Source: Lentzea nigeriaca
Lineage (GTDB): Bacteria; Actinomycetota; Actinomycetes; Mycobacteriales; Pseudonocardiaceae
NCBI RefSeq assembly: GCF_016907955.1
Contig: NZ_JAFBCX010000005.1
Location: 310,001-374,000 of the forward strand
Direction of reading: 5' to 3'
DNA: 64,000 nucleotides
Shown piece by piece: positions 25,175-34,372 of the stretch. Positions within the stretch are counted from its first letter, which is position 1, and every line of letters begins with the position of its first letter. A program made the translations under genes and the position numbers. The notes beneath the pieces are model-generated. The model was given only the letters and a program-made list of their open reading frames with translations. It was not told the origin of the DNA and did no database searches.

Positions 25175-27985
25175 ATGGCGCGGATGTCCGTCCAGGCGCG
25201 CTCGTCGATCTCCGGCACGGTCCACGGATCCGCCACCCAGATCGGCCACGTGCGGGGCGACGTCCATCTGGGCACGTCACCAGGGGTGTCCTGGCCGGTG
25301 CACGTGGGCGTGGTGCCCCGGCAGGCCGACTGCTACCAGGACCGCCCGGCACCCGTTTCGCCTGGTCTCACCCTGTTCCGAGGCATGGGCGGCGTCGGCA
25401 AGACCCAGACCGCGGCCCACCTCGCCCGCGCGGCGCGGCAGGACCCCGGCGTCGACCTGGTCGTGTGGATCACCGCCACCAGCCGCGAAGCCGTCGTGGC
25501 CGCCTACGCTGAAGCCGCCGAACGCCTCCAGATCGCGACCTCCGACGCGGACACCGTGATCCTGTCGTGGCTCCAGACCACTCCGCGCCGCTGGCTGATC
25601 GTCCTGGACGACGTCGCCGACCCGTCCGTGCTGCGGGACCTGTGGCCGCCCCTCACCGACACCGGCCAGACCGTGGTGACCACCCGCCGCACGGACTCCG
25701 CACTCGCTCGCACCGACTCGGCACTCGTCGACATCAAGGTCTTCACGCCCGAGCAGTCCCAGGCCTACCTCGACGCCAAACTGGCCGCCCACCCCGAGTT
25801 GAGCGGTGGCTCCGCCGAACTCGCGGCCGTCCTCGGACACCTTCCGCTGGCTCTCGCCCAGGCGGTGGCCTACCTCGTCGACCGCGACCTGACGTGTGCC
25901 GCCTACGTCACCCGTTTCCGCGACCAGCGCCGGAAACTCAGCGTGCTCGTGCCGGAGCCGTCCGCCCTGCCCGACGACCACCAGGCCACGATCGACGTCA
26001 CGTGGTCGCTGTCGATCGAGCTGGCGAACTCGCTCACGCCCGCCGGCCTCGCAAAGCCGCTGCTGCAGATCGCCTCCCTGCTGGACCCCAACGGCATCCC
26101 CGTGGAAGTGCTCACGAGTCCGCCGGTCACCGCGAGGCTGGCCGAGGTGTCCGGCCATGAGGTCGACGCAGAAGCCGCCGCAGACGCACTGCACTGCCTG
26201 CAACGCCTCAGCCTGATCGAGTCGGGCACCGTGCACGCCCTGGTCCAACGCGCGACCCGTGACGATCTGCCTGCGGAAGACCTTCGCGCGACCGCCCAGA
26301 CGGCCGCTGACTCACTGCACGCTCTGTGGCCAGCCCACGAAGGCAACGCCCCTTTGCTGCCTTCCTTGCGCGCCAACGCGTCCGCAGTCACCGCAGTGGC
26401 ACTGCCTGAACTCGTCGGACCTGACTGCCACCCGCTGCTGTTCGTCTACGGGGAGCACCTCGGCATGGCCGGGCTGGTGACCGAAGCACGCCTGCATTAC
26501 GAGCGCCTGCTCGACCTTGCGATACCGCGGCTGGGAAGCGACAACTACTACGTCCTCGCCGCTCGGGTCAACATGACCACCTGGCAAGGGGAAGCAGGGG
26601 ACGTGGCCGGATCTCTCGAGGAGTTCGGCAGGCTGTTGGACGACTGCCTCCGCGTGCTGGGAGCGGACGACGCCGTCACGCTGGTGTTGAGGAACAAACG
26701 CGCGATACGGCGGCTCGTGTCAGGTGACATCGACGGCGCCACAAAGGACCTCGAGGACTTGCTCGTGGTTCAGACCCGGATCCTCGGCGAAGACGCACAC
26801 GAGACGCTGGTCTCTCGCTCCAACCTGGCTCAGTGCAGGATGCAGGCGCTGGACCTCGCCGCGGCGAGGTGTGAGTACGAGCAGCTGCTGTCCGACCAGA
26901 TCGCGGTTCTGGGCAAAGATCATCCAGAGACCCTCGTCATCCGGAACAACCTGGCGACCTGCAAGAGCCAGGCGATGGACGTGTCGGGAGCGGTGGCAGA
27001 CTACGAAGCGCTGCTCGCCGACGAGACTCGCATCCTCGGAGCCGAACACCCGAACACGCTCGTCACGCGCCACAACCTCGCGGACGCGCGCGGGTACGCG
27101 GGCTCCGTGCAGGCAGCCGTCAGAGGGTTCGAAGAACTGGTGGAAGTTCGCAGCCGCATCATCGGCCCTGTCCATCCGTACACCCTCCTCACTCGGGGCA
27201 GGCTCGCTTACTGGCGAGCCGAGACGGGCGACCTCGAAGAGGCGATGGAGGAGCAGCAACTCCTGGTGCGCGACTGCTTGAAGGTGCTGGGTCCACGGCA
27301 TCCGATCACTCTCTCCAGCCGCAACGACCTCGCGAGCCTGCGCAGGACGGCAGGCGATCCCCTCAGCTCCGCCCGAGAACTGGAGGAGCTCGTGACCGAC
27401 CAGCGAGCGGTGCTCGGCGCCGAGCACCCCGACACTCTGACCACCCGGCACAACCTGGCGATGAGCCTGCTGAGTGCAGGCGATCCGGCCGGCGCGATCC
27501 GCGAGTTCGAACAGGTCACCGAGCAGGAGAGCCGCCTGCTCGGCGCGCGGCACCCGGAAACGCTGACAACGCGAATCAACCTGGCCCACGCCAGAGCTCA
27601 CGCGGGTGATCTCAAGCGAGCGACCATCGAGTTCACGACACTCGTCGGGGACCACGCAGACGTCCTCGGCGCCGACCATCTGCGCACCCTCGGCGTCCGC
27701 CTGAGCCTGGCGAAGGTGCTCGGCGCCGCAGGGCAGTTCGCCAAGGCCATCCGCGTCTGCGAACCCCTGCTGCGCGACCAGGACCGCGTGCTCGGCCCCG
27801 AGCAAAACAACACGGTGGAGACCAGGCAGCTGCTTGCCGATCTGCGGTACCAGACCGGGGACGTCGAGGGCGCGATCGACGAGCTGGAGCAGTTGCTGGC
27901 GGCCCTGTCGCGCAGGCTCATGCCCACCCACGACCAGATCACGAAGCTGAAGCGCGACATCGCGTTTCTGCGGAGATCCACCTGA
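25175..27985 (+). CDS. NB-ARC NTPase with C-terminal kinesin-light-chain-type TPR array
   Basis: A 936-residue STAND-type protein. Residues 14-33 carry the actinobacterial GTVHGSATQIGHVRGDVHL-type motif. The P-loop is GMGGVGKT (70-77), kinase-2 is LIVLDD (141-146), a TVVTTRR sensor follows, and GHLPLALAQA is the GLPL-like motif. From about residue 430 to 920 there are roughly ten 42-residue TPRs with the pattern LG-EHP-TL--R-NLA. A -10-like TAAAAT at 25171 would make a leaderless mRNA start at ATG 25184; with CCAGG the ATG at 25175 also works. Such proteins act as signalling or immunity switches in other bacteria; the partner is unknown here. Confidence 0.88.
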   Translation: MARMSVQARSSISGTVHGSATQIGHVRGDVHLGTSPGVSWPVHVGVVPRQADCYQDRPAPVSPGLTLFRGMGGVGKTQTAAHLARAARQDPGVDLVVWITATSREAVVAAYAEAAERLQIATSDADTVILSWLQTTPRRWLIVLDDVADPSVLRDLWPPLTDTGQTVVTTRRTDSALARTDSALVDIKVFTPEQSQAYLDAKLAAHPELSGGSAELAAVLGHLPLALAQAVAYLVDRDLTCAAYVTRFRDQRRKLSVLVPEPSALPDDHQATIDVTWSLSIELANSLTPAGLAKPLLQIASLLDPNGIPVEVLTSPPVTARLAEVSGHEVDAEAAADALHCLQRLSLIESGTVHALVQRATRDDLPAEDLRATAQTAADSLHALWPAHEGNAPLLPSLRANASAVTAVALPELVGPDCHPLLFVYGEHLGMAGLVTEARLHYERLLDLAIPRLGSDNYYVLAARVNMTTWQGEAGDVAGSLEEFGRLLDDCLRVLGADDAVTLVLRNKRAIRRLVSGDIDGATKDLEDLLVVQTRILGEDAHETLVSRSNLAQCRMQALDLAAARCEYEQLLSDQIAVLGKDHPETLVIRNNLATCKSQAMDVSGAVADYEALLADETRILGAEHPNTLVTRHNLADARGYAGSVQAAVRGFEELVEVRSRIIGPVHPYTLLTRGRLAYWRAETGDLEEAMEEQQLLVRDCLKVLGPRHPITLSSRNDLASLRRTAGDPLSSARELEELVTDQRAVLGAEHPDTLTTRHNLAMSLLSAGDPAGAIREFEQVTEQESRLLGARHPETLTTRINLAHARAHAGDLKRATIEFTTLVGDHADVLGADHLRTLGVRLSLAKVLGAAGQFAKAIRVCEPLLRDQDRVLGPEQNNTVETRQLLADLRYQTGDVEGAIDELEQLLAALSRRLMPTHDQITKLKRDIAFLRRST

Positions 27986-28060
27986 GGTACGCCTCACACG
28001 ACCGGGAAGCCACCCAGATTCGGGCTTGCAGGGCTGGTCAGGGTGGGGGACTCTTCTACA

Positions 28061-28399
28061 GTGAGTGAGGAAACGATCCAACTCGATCTCAACGAAACCG
28101 GGGTGGCCGTCGACCTGCCCTTGCCGACGAACAACCGGGACGGCGTCCAGGGTGTTCCGTACCGGCCGGTCGAATTCCGTGACGATGATCTGCCCACCGC
28201 ACTCGAGCGGGCGGCCGCGTGGTTGCGGCAGACGCAGGAGTGGCTGGGCGAGCCTGTGGACGTCATCGCAGTTCATCTCGACTACGACGACACCCACGGC
28301 AACCCGTACTACGACCTCAAGCTGCTGTGCAACGACGAGGACCTGGCGGGAGTGCCGAAGGTCATCCGAGAACACGAAGGGGCCGCTACCGGTCAGTAG
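28061..28399 (+). CDS. Small acidic conserved protein of unknown function
   Basis: Not recognised. A 112-residue acidic soluble protein with PYRPVEFRDDDLPTALERA and VIAVHLDYDDTHGNPYYDL as its most patterned segments. The GTG at 28061 is chosen because GGGGGA precedes it; a GTG at 28043 is in frame. It lies 25 nt ahead of the PlsC-type gene on the same strand and may be cotranscribed with it. GC3 bias fits a real gene. Confidence 0.7.
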   Translation: MSEETIQLDLNETGVAVDLPLPTNNRDGVQGVPYRPVEFRDDDLPTALERAAAWLRQTQEWLGEPVDVIAVHLDYDDTHGNPYYDLKLLCNDEDLAGVPKVIREHEGAATGQ

Positions 28400-28423
28400 C
28401 TTTTCCGGCTACCGTTCGGAAGC

Positions 28424-29137
28424 ATGTCGGATCGCGTTTATCCCCCGGTGATCGCCGCAGCCAAGCTCATGTTCAAGCTGCTCGATCTGCGGATCACCGT
28501 CGAAGGGGCGCACCACGTCCCGCGCACGGGAGGAGCGGTGCTGGCGTCCAACCACGTCAGCTACCTCGACTTCATCTTCGCGGGCTATGGCGCGCGTCCT
28601 TCGGGGCGCCTCACGCGGTTCATGGCGAAGCACGAGATCTTCGCCAACAAGATCGCAGGCCCGCTCATGCGCGGCATGCACCACATCCCCGTCGACCGGA
28701 GCGCGGGCCAGGCCTCCTTCCAGCAGGCCCTGTCCGCGCTCCGCACCGGCGAGGTCGTCGGGATCTTCCCCGAGGCCACGATCAGCCGGTCGTTCACGGT
28801 CAAGGGCATCAAGTCCGGCGCGAACCGCCTGGCGCACGAGGCCGGCGTGCCGCTCGTCCCGATGGCGCTGTGGGGTACCCAGCGGCTGTGGACCAAGGGC
28901 CGGCCCAAGAACCTCACGCAGCGGCACGTGCCGATCACCATCCTCATCGGCGAGCCGTTCGAGCCCTCCCCCGGAGACTCCGGCGACGCGTTGCTGCGCA
29001 AGCGGATGCAGGAGCTGCTCGACACCGCGCAGGCCTCCTACCCCAACGAGCCGGGCGCGTGGTGGGCGCCGGCGCACCTCGGTGGCAGCGCGCCCACGCC
29101 GGAAGAGGCGGCGAAACTGGATGCGAGCGGGCGCTGA
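28424..29137 (+). CDS. 1-acyl-sn-glycerol-3-phosphate acyltransferase (PlsC-like)
   Basis: Phospholipid-synthesis acyltransferase, 237 residues. Block I is NHVSYLD (HX4D), block III is VVGIFPEATIS, and KSGANRLAHEAGVPLVPMALWG is the block IV region split across two motifs. There is a short hydrophobic start and the end is hydrophilic. ATG at 28424. Convergent with smc, with a 272-bp structured gap between them. Confidence 0.9.
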   Translation: MSDRVYPPVIAAAKLMFKLLDLRITVEGAHHVPRTGGAVLASNHVSYLDFIFAGYGARPSGRLTRFMAKHEIFANKIAGPLMRGMHHIPVDRSAGQASFQQALSALRTGEVVGIFPEATISRSFTVKGIKSGANRLAHEAGVPLVPMALWGTQRLWTKGRPKNLTQRHVPITILIGEPFEPSPGDSGDALLRKRMQELLDTAQASYPNEPGAWWAPAHLGGSAPTPEEAAKLDASGR

Positions 29138-29158
29138 CCTGGCGATACAAGGTTTTCA

Positions 29159-29365
29159 CAAGGGCGGTCGGGCAGAGTGGTCCGTGCGCACCTGAAGAGG
29201 TGAGGTTGAACTGGGGGACTTCACCCCTTCGGGCGCCGGCCGCGTCCGCACGGTGATGTGGGGGACCTCCCCGAAGAGGAAGGTCACCGGGCGGAACGCG
29301 GCTGAGGCAAGAGGCCGCGGTCGGGGTTGGTCTAAGCCCCCCAGGCACCGCTCCGACCGCCCTCT
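29159..29365. ncRNA. Candidate structured RNA between plsC and smc
   Basis: The gap between convergent genes can fold into a closed structure. GGGCGGTCGG at 29162-29171 pairs perfectly with CCGACCGCCC at 29353-29362, enclosing several local hairpins: CACCT-GAAG-AGGTG, GGTGA...TCACC with GGGGGAC inside, GGGG-GACC-TCCCC, and CGCGGC...GCCGCG. GGGGGAC occurs twice in paired context. It did not match remembered riboswitch, tmRNA, RNase P or SRP RNA signatures. The strand is undetermined, and it could instead be an elaborate terminator region. Confidence 0.4.
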
Positions 29366-29409
29366 TCGCACCCCTCAGACGCCGAGATGCATCACGTGCA
29401 CCGCGCGGC

Positions 29410-32400
29410 TCACGGCGCGGCGTGCTCCTCGGCCGAACTCTCCGCCGGTTCCGCGGCAGCCGGTTCCTTCGACGCCGCCGACTCGTCGCCACGGGTGCGC
29501 AGCCGCTGCGAGATCACCTGCGAGATGCCGTCACCGCGCATCGAGACGCCGTAGAGCGCGTCCGCGATCTCCATGGTCGGCTTCTGGTGCGTGATGATCA
29601 GCAGCTGCGACCGGTCGCGAAGCTGCTGGAACAGGCCGATCAGGCGGTGCAGGTTCGTGTCGTCCAGCGCCGCCTCGACCTCGTCCATCACGTAGAAGGG
29701 TGAGGGGCGGGCACGGAAGATCGCGACCAGCATCGCGACGGCGGCCAGCGACTTCTCGCCACCGGAGAGCAGCGACAGGCGCTTGACCTTCTTGCCGGGC
29801 GGGCGGGCCTCCAGCTCGATGCCGGTGGTCAGCATGTCCTCGGGCTCGGTCAGCACCAGGCGTCCCTCGCCGCCGGGGAACAGGACCTTGAAGACGATCT
29901 CGAACTCGCGCGCCACGTCCTCGTAGGCCGACGTGAAGACCTCGAGGATCTTGTCGTCGACCTCCTTCACGACGGTGAGCAGGTCGCGGCGGGTGTCCTT
30001 GATGTCCTCGAGCTGGGTGGAGAGGAACTTGTAGCGCTCCTCCAGCGCGGCGAACTCCTCCAGGGCCAGCGGGTTGACCTTGCCGAGCAACGAGAGGTCG
30101 CGTTCGGCGCGCTTGGCGCGGCGGGCCTGCGTGTCGCGGTCGTACGGCATCGGCTGCGGCTCGGAGACCTGCTCGCCGCGTTCCTTGGCGGCCTCGTACT
30201 CGGCCATCTCCTGGGCCGACGGGGGCACCGGGCAGTCGGGCCCGTACTCGGCGACCAGGTCGTCGAGGCCGATGCCGAAGTCCTCGGCGATCTTGGTCTC
30301 GAGCTGTTCGATGCGCATGCGCTGCTCGGCGCGCAGGACCTCGTCGCGGTGCACGGCGTCGACGAGCTTCTCCAGCTCGCCGGACATCTCGCGCACCAGG
30401 TTGCGCACCTGGGTCAGCAGGAGCTCGTGCTGCGTGCGGCGTTCCTGGGCCTGGTCGCGCTCACGGGCGGCGCGGGCCAGTGAGATCTCGATGCGTTCCA
30501 GCGCCTGCTCGCCGCCGCGCACGACGGCCTTCGCCACCTGGGCGCCGCGCGCACGGTGGGCCGTCGCGCGGGCGTGGCGTTCGCGGGCCTCGCGTTCGGC
30601 ACGTGCGGCACGGCGCAGGCCGTCCGCCTTGCCCTGCATCGCCCGTGCGCGTTCCTCGGCCGTGCGCTGCACCAGGCGGGCGTCCATCTCGGCCTGACGC
30701 GCGGACGCGAGCTCGGCGGCCAGCGCGTCGCGCTGCTCGGTGTCCGGCTCGTCCTCGAGGGTCTGCTCCTCCTCGGCCATCAGCAGCCGCTCTTCGAGCT
30801 CGCCCAGCTTCAGCAGGGCTTCCTCGCGCGACCGCTCGACCTTGGCGCGCTGCTCGGCGATGCGGTTGACCTCGGCCTCCGCCGACCGCACCGCCGCGAC
30901 CATGCGGTTCAGCCGCTCGCCGGAGCGGGCCTGGCGGACCTTGGCCTCCTGCATGGCCTCCTTGACCGCGTCGAGCACCTTGCGGCGGGCCTGCTGCTCG
31001 GCACGTGCGCCTTCCAGCGCCGCGGACGCGTGCTCCAGCGCGCGTTCCGCCGTCGCCAGCTGCTCCTTGGCCTCGTCGACGGCCGCCTGCACCTCGATGA
31101 CGCTCTGGCCCTGGCCGGACGAACCACCGATCGCCCAGTCCGTGCCGAAGATGTCGCCGTCACGGGTCACCGCACGGACGTTCAGCCGCGCCGCGGTGTC
31201 CAGATCGTCAACCACCGCAAGGCGATCCAGCGCGCGCGCCAGCGCCGGGCGCAACGCCTCGGGGGCGTGCACGACGTCGATCGCCCACCGCGCACCGTAG
31301 GGCAGCTGACCCCAGGCAGAGGTGTCCACAGTGGACCCAGGGGAGCCGATCAGCACACCCGCGCGTCCGGCGTCCTTCTCCTTCAACATCTTCAGGGCCT
31401 GCAGCGCGCCTTCACCGGACGACACCGCGACGGCGTCCGCGATCGGGCCCAGCGCGGCGGCCATCGCCACCTCGTAACCCGGTTCGACCGTCAGCAACGC
31501 CGCGACCGACCCCAGCAGACCCGGCACGTCGGACGCGAGCAGCGCGCCCGCGCCGTCCTTGCGGGTCAGGCCCAAAGACAACGCATCGACACGAGCACGC
31601 CACGACGCGATGTCGCGTTCAGCGGTGCGTTCGGCCTTGACCAGCTCCTCGACGCGCTGCCTCGCCTGGTCGTTGGCCTGCACGGCCTGGCGGTGGCGTT
31701 CGTCGAGGTCCTGGTCGTCCTCGTCCTCGGTGCCGGTGATCTCGCGCGCCTCGGCCAGTTCCATCGACGCGAACTCGACGCGTTCGGTGGCCTCCGCGAG
31801 CGTCACTGACAGCCGTTCGATCTCCTCGGCGGTCGCGTTCGTCTTGCTGCGCAACGCTTCCACCTGACCGGAGAGCCGTGCGAGGCCCTCCCGGCGGTCG
31901 GCGATCGCGCGGACGGCCGCGATGTGCGCCTTCTCCGCCTGCGAGACCATGCGCTCCAGCTCGGACCGCGTCTCGACGGCCTCGGCCAACGCGATGCGCG
32001 CCTCGGTCACGCCCTCCTGGAGCTCCAGCTCCATCGCGGCGGTCTCCTCGGCCTCACGTTCGAGGTCGTCGGGGTCACGGCCACGCGACGGCGCGTCCAG
32101 CTCGGCGGACAGGTGCCGCGCGCGTTCGGCGGCGAGGCGGACCGTGCCGCGGAGGCGTTCCTCCAAAGCGGACAGCCGGTACCAGGTATCCTGCGCCGCC
32201 TGCAGCTTCGGGGTGTCCGCCGCGACACGCTCCTCCAGCTCGTTCTGCTGGTACTGCGCGGCCTGCAACGACTTCTCGACCTCGGCGCGGCGCTCGCGGG
32301 CCTTCGCCTCGTCGTGTTCCTCCTGCGCGATGGCTTCCCGCTGCGTGACGAGGTCGTCCGCGAGCAGGCGCAGCTTGGAGTCCCGCAGCTCGGACTGCAC

Positions 32401-33051
32401 GACCTGGGCGCGGCGAGCGATCTCGGCCTGTTTGCCCAGCGGCTTGAGCTGACGGCGCAGTTCCGCCGTGAGGTCGGTGAGGCGCGTCAGGTTCGCCTGC
32501 ATCGCCTCCAGCTTGCGCAGCGCCTTTTCCTTGCGCTTGCGGTGCTTGAGGACACCGGCGGCCTCTTCGACGAACGCGCGCCGTTCCTCCGGCTTGGACT
32601 CGAGGATCGCGGCGAGCTGACCCTGACCGACGATCACGTGCATCTCGCGGCCGATGCCGGAGTCCGAGAGCAGCTCCTGGATGTCCATCAGGCGGCACGA
32701 GTTGCCGTTGATCTCGTACTCGGTGGCGCCCTCGCGGAACATTCGGCGGGTGATCGACACCTCGGTGTACTCGATCGGCAGCACGCCGTCGGAGTTGTCG
32801 ATCGTGAGCGTCACCTCGGCGCGACCGAGCGGCGCGCGGCCGGACGTGCCGGCGAAGATGACGTCCTCCATCTTGCCGCCGCGCAGGTCCTTGGCACCCT
32901 GCGTGCCCATCACCCAGCGCAGCGCGTCGAGCACGTTGGACTTGCCGGACCCGTTGGGGCCGACCACACACGTGATGCCGGGCTCGAAGCGCAGCGTGGT
33001 AGCCGAGGCGAAGGACTTGAAGCCCTTCAGCGTCAGGCTCTTGAGATGCAC
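29410..33051 (-). CDS. smc: Chromosome segregation ATPase SMC
   Basis: Condensin ATPase, 1213 residues, full family length. The N-terminal head has GPNGSGKSNVLDALRWVMG, two long coiled coils flank a hinge near residues 510-670 (GLLGSVAALLTVEPGYEVA), and the C-terminal head has the LSLLSGGEKSLAAVAML signature and Walker B FYVMDEVEAALDD. The GTG at 33051 gives VHLKSLTLKGFKSF, the standard start; longer readings would run into a repeat element. No scpA or scpB is in the window. Confidence 0.97.
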   Translation of the reverse strand: MHLKSLTLKGFKSFASATTLRFEPGITCVVGPNGSGKSNVLDALRWVMGTQGAKDLRGGKMEDVIFAGTSGRAPLGRAEVTLTIDNSDGVLPIEYTEVSITRRMFREGATEYEINGNSCRLMDIQELLSDSGIGREMHVIVGQGQLAAILESKPEERRAFVEEAAGVLKHRKRKEKALRKLEAMQANLTRLTDLTAELRRQLKPLGKQAEIARRAQVVQSELRDSKLRLLADDLVTQREAIAQEEHDEAKARERRAEVEKSLQAAQYQQNELEERVAADTPKLQAAQDTWYRLSALEERLRGTVRLAAERARHLSAELDAPSRGRDPDDLEREAEETAAMELELQEGVTEARIALAEAVETRSELERMVSQAEKAHIAAVRAIADRREGLARLSGQVEALRSKTNATAEEIERLSVTLAEATERVEFASMELAEAREITGTEDEDDQDLDERHRQAVQANDQARQRVEELVKAERTAERDIASWRARVDALSLGLTRKDGAGALLASDVPGLLGSVAALLTVEPGYEVAMAAALGPIADAVAVSSGEGALQALKMLKEKDAGRAGVLIGSPGSTVDTSAWGQLPYGARWAIDVVHAPEALRPALARALDRLAVVDDLDTAARLNVRAVTRDGDIFGTDWAIGGSSGQGQSVIEVQAAVDEAKEQLATAERALEHASAALEGARAEQQARRKVLDAVKEAMQEAKVRQARSGERLNRMVAAVRSAEAEVNRIAEQRAKVERSREEALLKLGELEERLLMAEEEQTLEDEPDTEQRDALAAELASARQAEMDARLVQRTAEERARAMQGKADGLRRAARAEREARERHARATAHRARGAQVAKAVVRGGEQALERIEISLARAARERDQAQERRTQHELLLTQVRNLVREMSGELEKLVDAVHRDEVLRAEQRMRIEQLETKIAEDFGIGLDDLVAEYGPDCPVPPSAQEMAEYEAAKERGEQVSEPQPMPYDRDTQARRAKRAERDLSLLGKVNPLALEEFAALEERYKFLSTQLEDIKDTRRDLLTVVKEVDDKILEVFTSAYEDVAREFEIVFKVLFPGGEGRLVLTEPEDMLTTGIELEARPPGKKVKRLSLLSGGEKSLAAVAMLVAIFRARPSPFYVMDEVEAALDDTNLHRLIGLFQQLRDRSQLLIITHQKPTMEIADALYGVSMRGDGISQVISQRLRTRGDESAASKEPAAAEPAESSAEEHAAP

Positions 33052-33114
33052 GCGGGGCAGAGTACCCAAACGCTTGCGTTGGATGCGTGAGGCAGGCCGT
33101 GACCTGCGCGTCCA

Positions 33115-33206
33115 AGTGCTGTGACCGTCGGGGGCGCGGGGCCGGTGCCGCGAGGCGCCCTGCTGAACACCGGAAGACGCGGTGGAGGTCGGCGGGCACA
33201 GCACTA
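33115..33206. repeat. Dispersed element with AGTGCTGTG terminal inverted repeats, copy 2
   Basis: A 92-bp element bounded by AGTGCTGTGACCGTC (33115-33129) and the reverse complement of TAGTGCTGTGCCCGCC (33191-33206). Positions 33139-33206 closely match the right end of the copy at 2002-2168. It lies between smc and the anti-sigma gene, and its right end forms the anti-sigma stop codon (TAG, 33204-33206), as at glnB. Confidence 0.75.
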
Positions 33207-33836
33207 GGGACGGAGAGTAACCAGGAGTCCGCTTTCGTCCGACACCTCCAGGCGATCTATCCGGTCGACCCGGAACGACGTGGAGCCGGGAATCTCCTCG
33301 TCAGGGGCATGATCAGAACCCCACCAGCCGCCGATCTCGCGCTGGCCGCCCTTGTCGAACACCATCACCTTGCAGCGCGCACCCGGTTTGACGTTCTCGA
33401 ACTTGAACCGCATCTCGGTGCCCCATGACCTGGTGACCATGGCGACGCTGGCGCCGACACCCGTTTTCTCGTCGTGCACGGCCCAGGTCGGAGCAGGCGG
33501 GGGCGAAGGCGAGGTCGACACCGGTGCCGAGATCGGTGCCGAGGCCGGTCGCAGGGACAGGACTCCACCTGCCAGCGCGAGCGCGGCGAGGACGGCCGCG
33601 CACACGACCAGCACGCGGCGCTGCCGGTCCGGTTTGGGCGGGACGGGGATGTCGTCGAGGTTCTCGACGTCCGCCAGGCTCAGCCTGCCGAGCAGGCCGG
33701 GCAGCGGGGCCATCCGCAGCATCTCGGCCCGGCACTCCTCACAGCCGGGCAGATGCCGTTCGAACTCCGACCGCTCCTTGAGGTCGAGCGACCCGAAGAG
33801 GTAGGCGCCGACGTCGACGGTGTGCTGGCAGCTCAC
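33204..33836 (-). CDS. Zinc-finger anti-sigma factor, membrane-anchored
   Basis: ZAS-type anti-sigma protein of 210 residues. The N-terminal domain has the H-x3-C-x2-C core (FERHLPGCEECRAEM) near residues 28-38, a transmembrane helix (RVLVVCAAVLAALALAGGVL) follows near residue 75, and the extracytoplasmic part is a Pro/Ser linker plus a beta-rich domain, similar in plan to RslA. The GTG at 33836 overlaps the sigma stop (GTGA). It presumably holds the cognate sigma factor at the membrane. Confidence 0.92.
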   Translation of the reverse strand: MSCQHTVDVGAYLFGSLDLKERSEFERHLPGCEECRAEMLRMAPLPGLLGRLSLADVENLDDIPVPPKPDRQRRVLVVCAAVLAALALAGGVLSLRPASAPISAPVSTSPSPPPAPTWAVHDEKTGVGASVAMVTRSWGTEMRFKFENVKPGARCKVMVFDKGGQREIGGWWGSDHAPDEEIPGSTSFRVDRIDRLEVSDESGLLVTLRP

Positions 33837-34339
33837 GCCTCGGTCACCCCTCTTTCCTCCAACGCGTCGCGCAGCGCCCTCAGTGCGTAGAAGCAGCGCG
33901 ACTTCACCGTGCCCGGCGGGATGCCGAGCGTCTTGGCGGCCTCCGCGACCGTGCGGCGGCGGTAGTAGAGCTCGATGACGACCATCCGGTGCTCAGGCGT
34001 GAGCGCCCGCAGCGCCGACGCGATCTGCCACGTCTGCAGGACGTGCTCGACCTGGTCGCCGACCGGCGGCAGGTCCACCGGTTCCAGCGGCACCTCGGTC
34101 GCGCGTGCGTTGCGGCGGCGGTAGCCGGAGATGACCAGATTGCGGGCCACCGTGTAGAGCCACGGTGCCGCGTCGTCCGGGTTCAGCTCGTCGTAGTGCC
34201 GCCACGCGCGCAGCAACGTCTCCTGCACGACGTCCTCCGCGTGCTGGTAGTCGCCGTCGACCAGCTTCAGCACGTAGTGCTGCAGCGGGCCTCTCCAGCG
34301 GTCGTACAGCTGGATGAGGACGTCTTCGGCGGAGTCCAC
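33833..34339 (-). CDS. ECF RNA polymerase sigma factor (SigL-like)
   Basis: A 168-residue ECF sigma factor. Region 2 includes HAEDVVQETLLRAWRH and PWLYTVARNLVISGYRRR. Region 4 includes LTPEHRMVVIELYYRRRTVAEAA and GIPPGTVKSRCFYALRAL. It is coupled to the zinc-finger anti-sigma factor. The start is a GTG at 34339 very close to GGAGGGG. The regulon cannot be read from the window; the pair recalls mycobacterial SigL/RslA. Confidence 0.93.
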   Translation of the reverse strand: MDSAEDVLIQLYDRWRGPLQHYVLKLVDGDYQHAEDVVQETLLRAWRHYDELNPDDAAPWLYTVARNLVISGYRRRNARATEVPLEPVDLPPVGDQVEHVLQTWQIASALRALTPEHRMVVIELYYRRRTVAEAAKTLGIPPGTVKSRCFYALRALRDALEERGVTEA

Positions 34340-34372
34340 CCCTCCTTACTACGCCACCTCTTTCCGAAAAGT

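Noticed and set aside
26500..27960. Direct repeats of about 126 bp
   Set aside because: They are the DNA of degenerate TPR units in one protein, not a tandem-repeat element or CRISPR.
26720..28375. Long minus-strand open frame opposite the TPR region
   Set aside because: It is the antisense of a regular, codon-biased repeat array; its translation is low-complexity and resembles no protein.
29159..29365. T-box, cobalamin, glycine or c-di-AMP riboswitch
   Set aside because: None of the core conserved sequences I know for these classes is present, and the flanking genes are not their usual targets.
30556..31809. Plus-strand open frame opposite smc
   Set aside because: The Arg/Gly/Leu-rich translation is typical of an antisense shadow of a coiled-coil gene.
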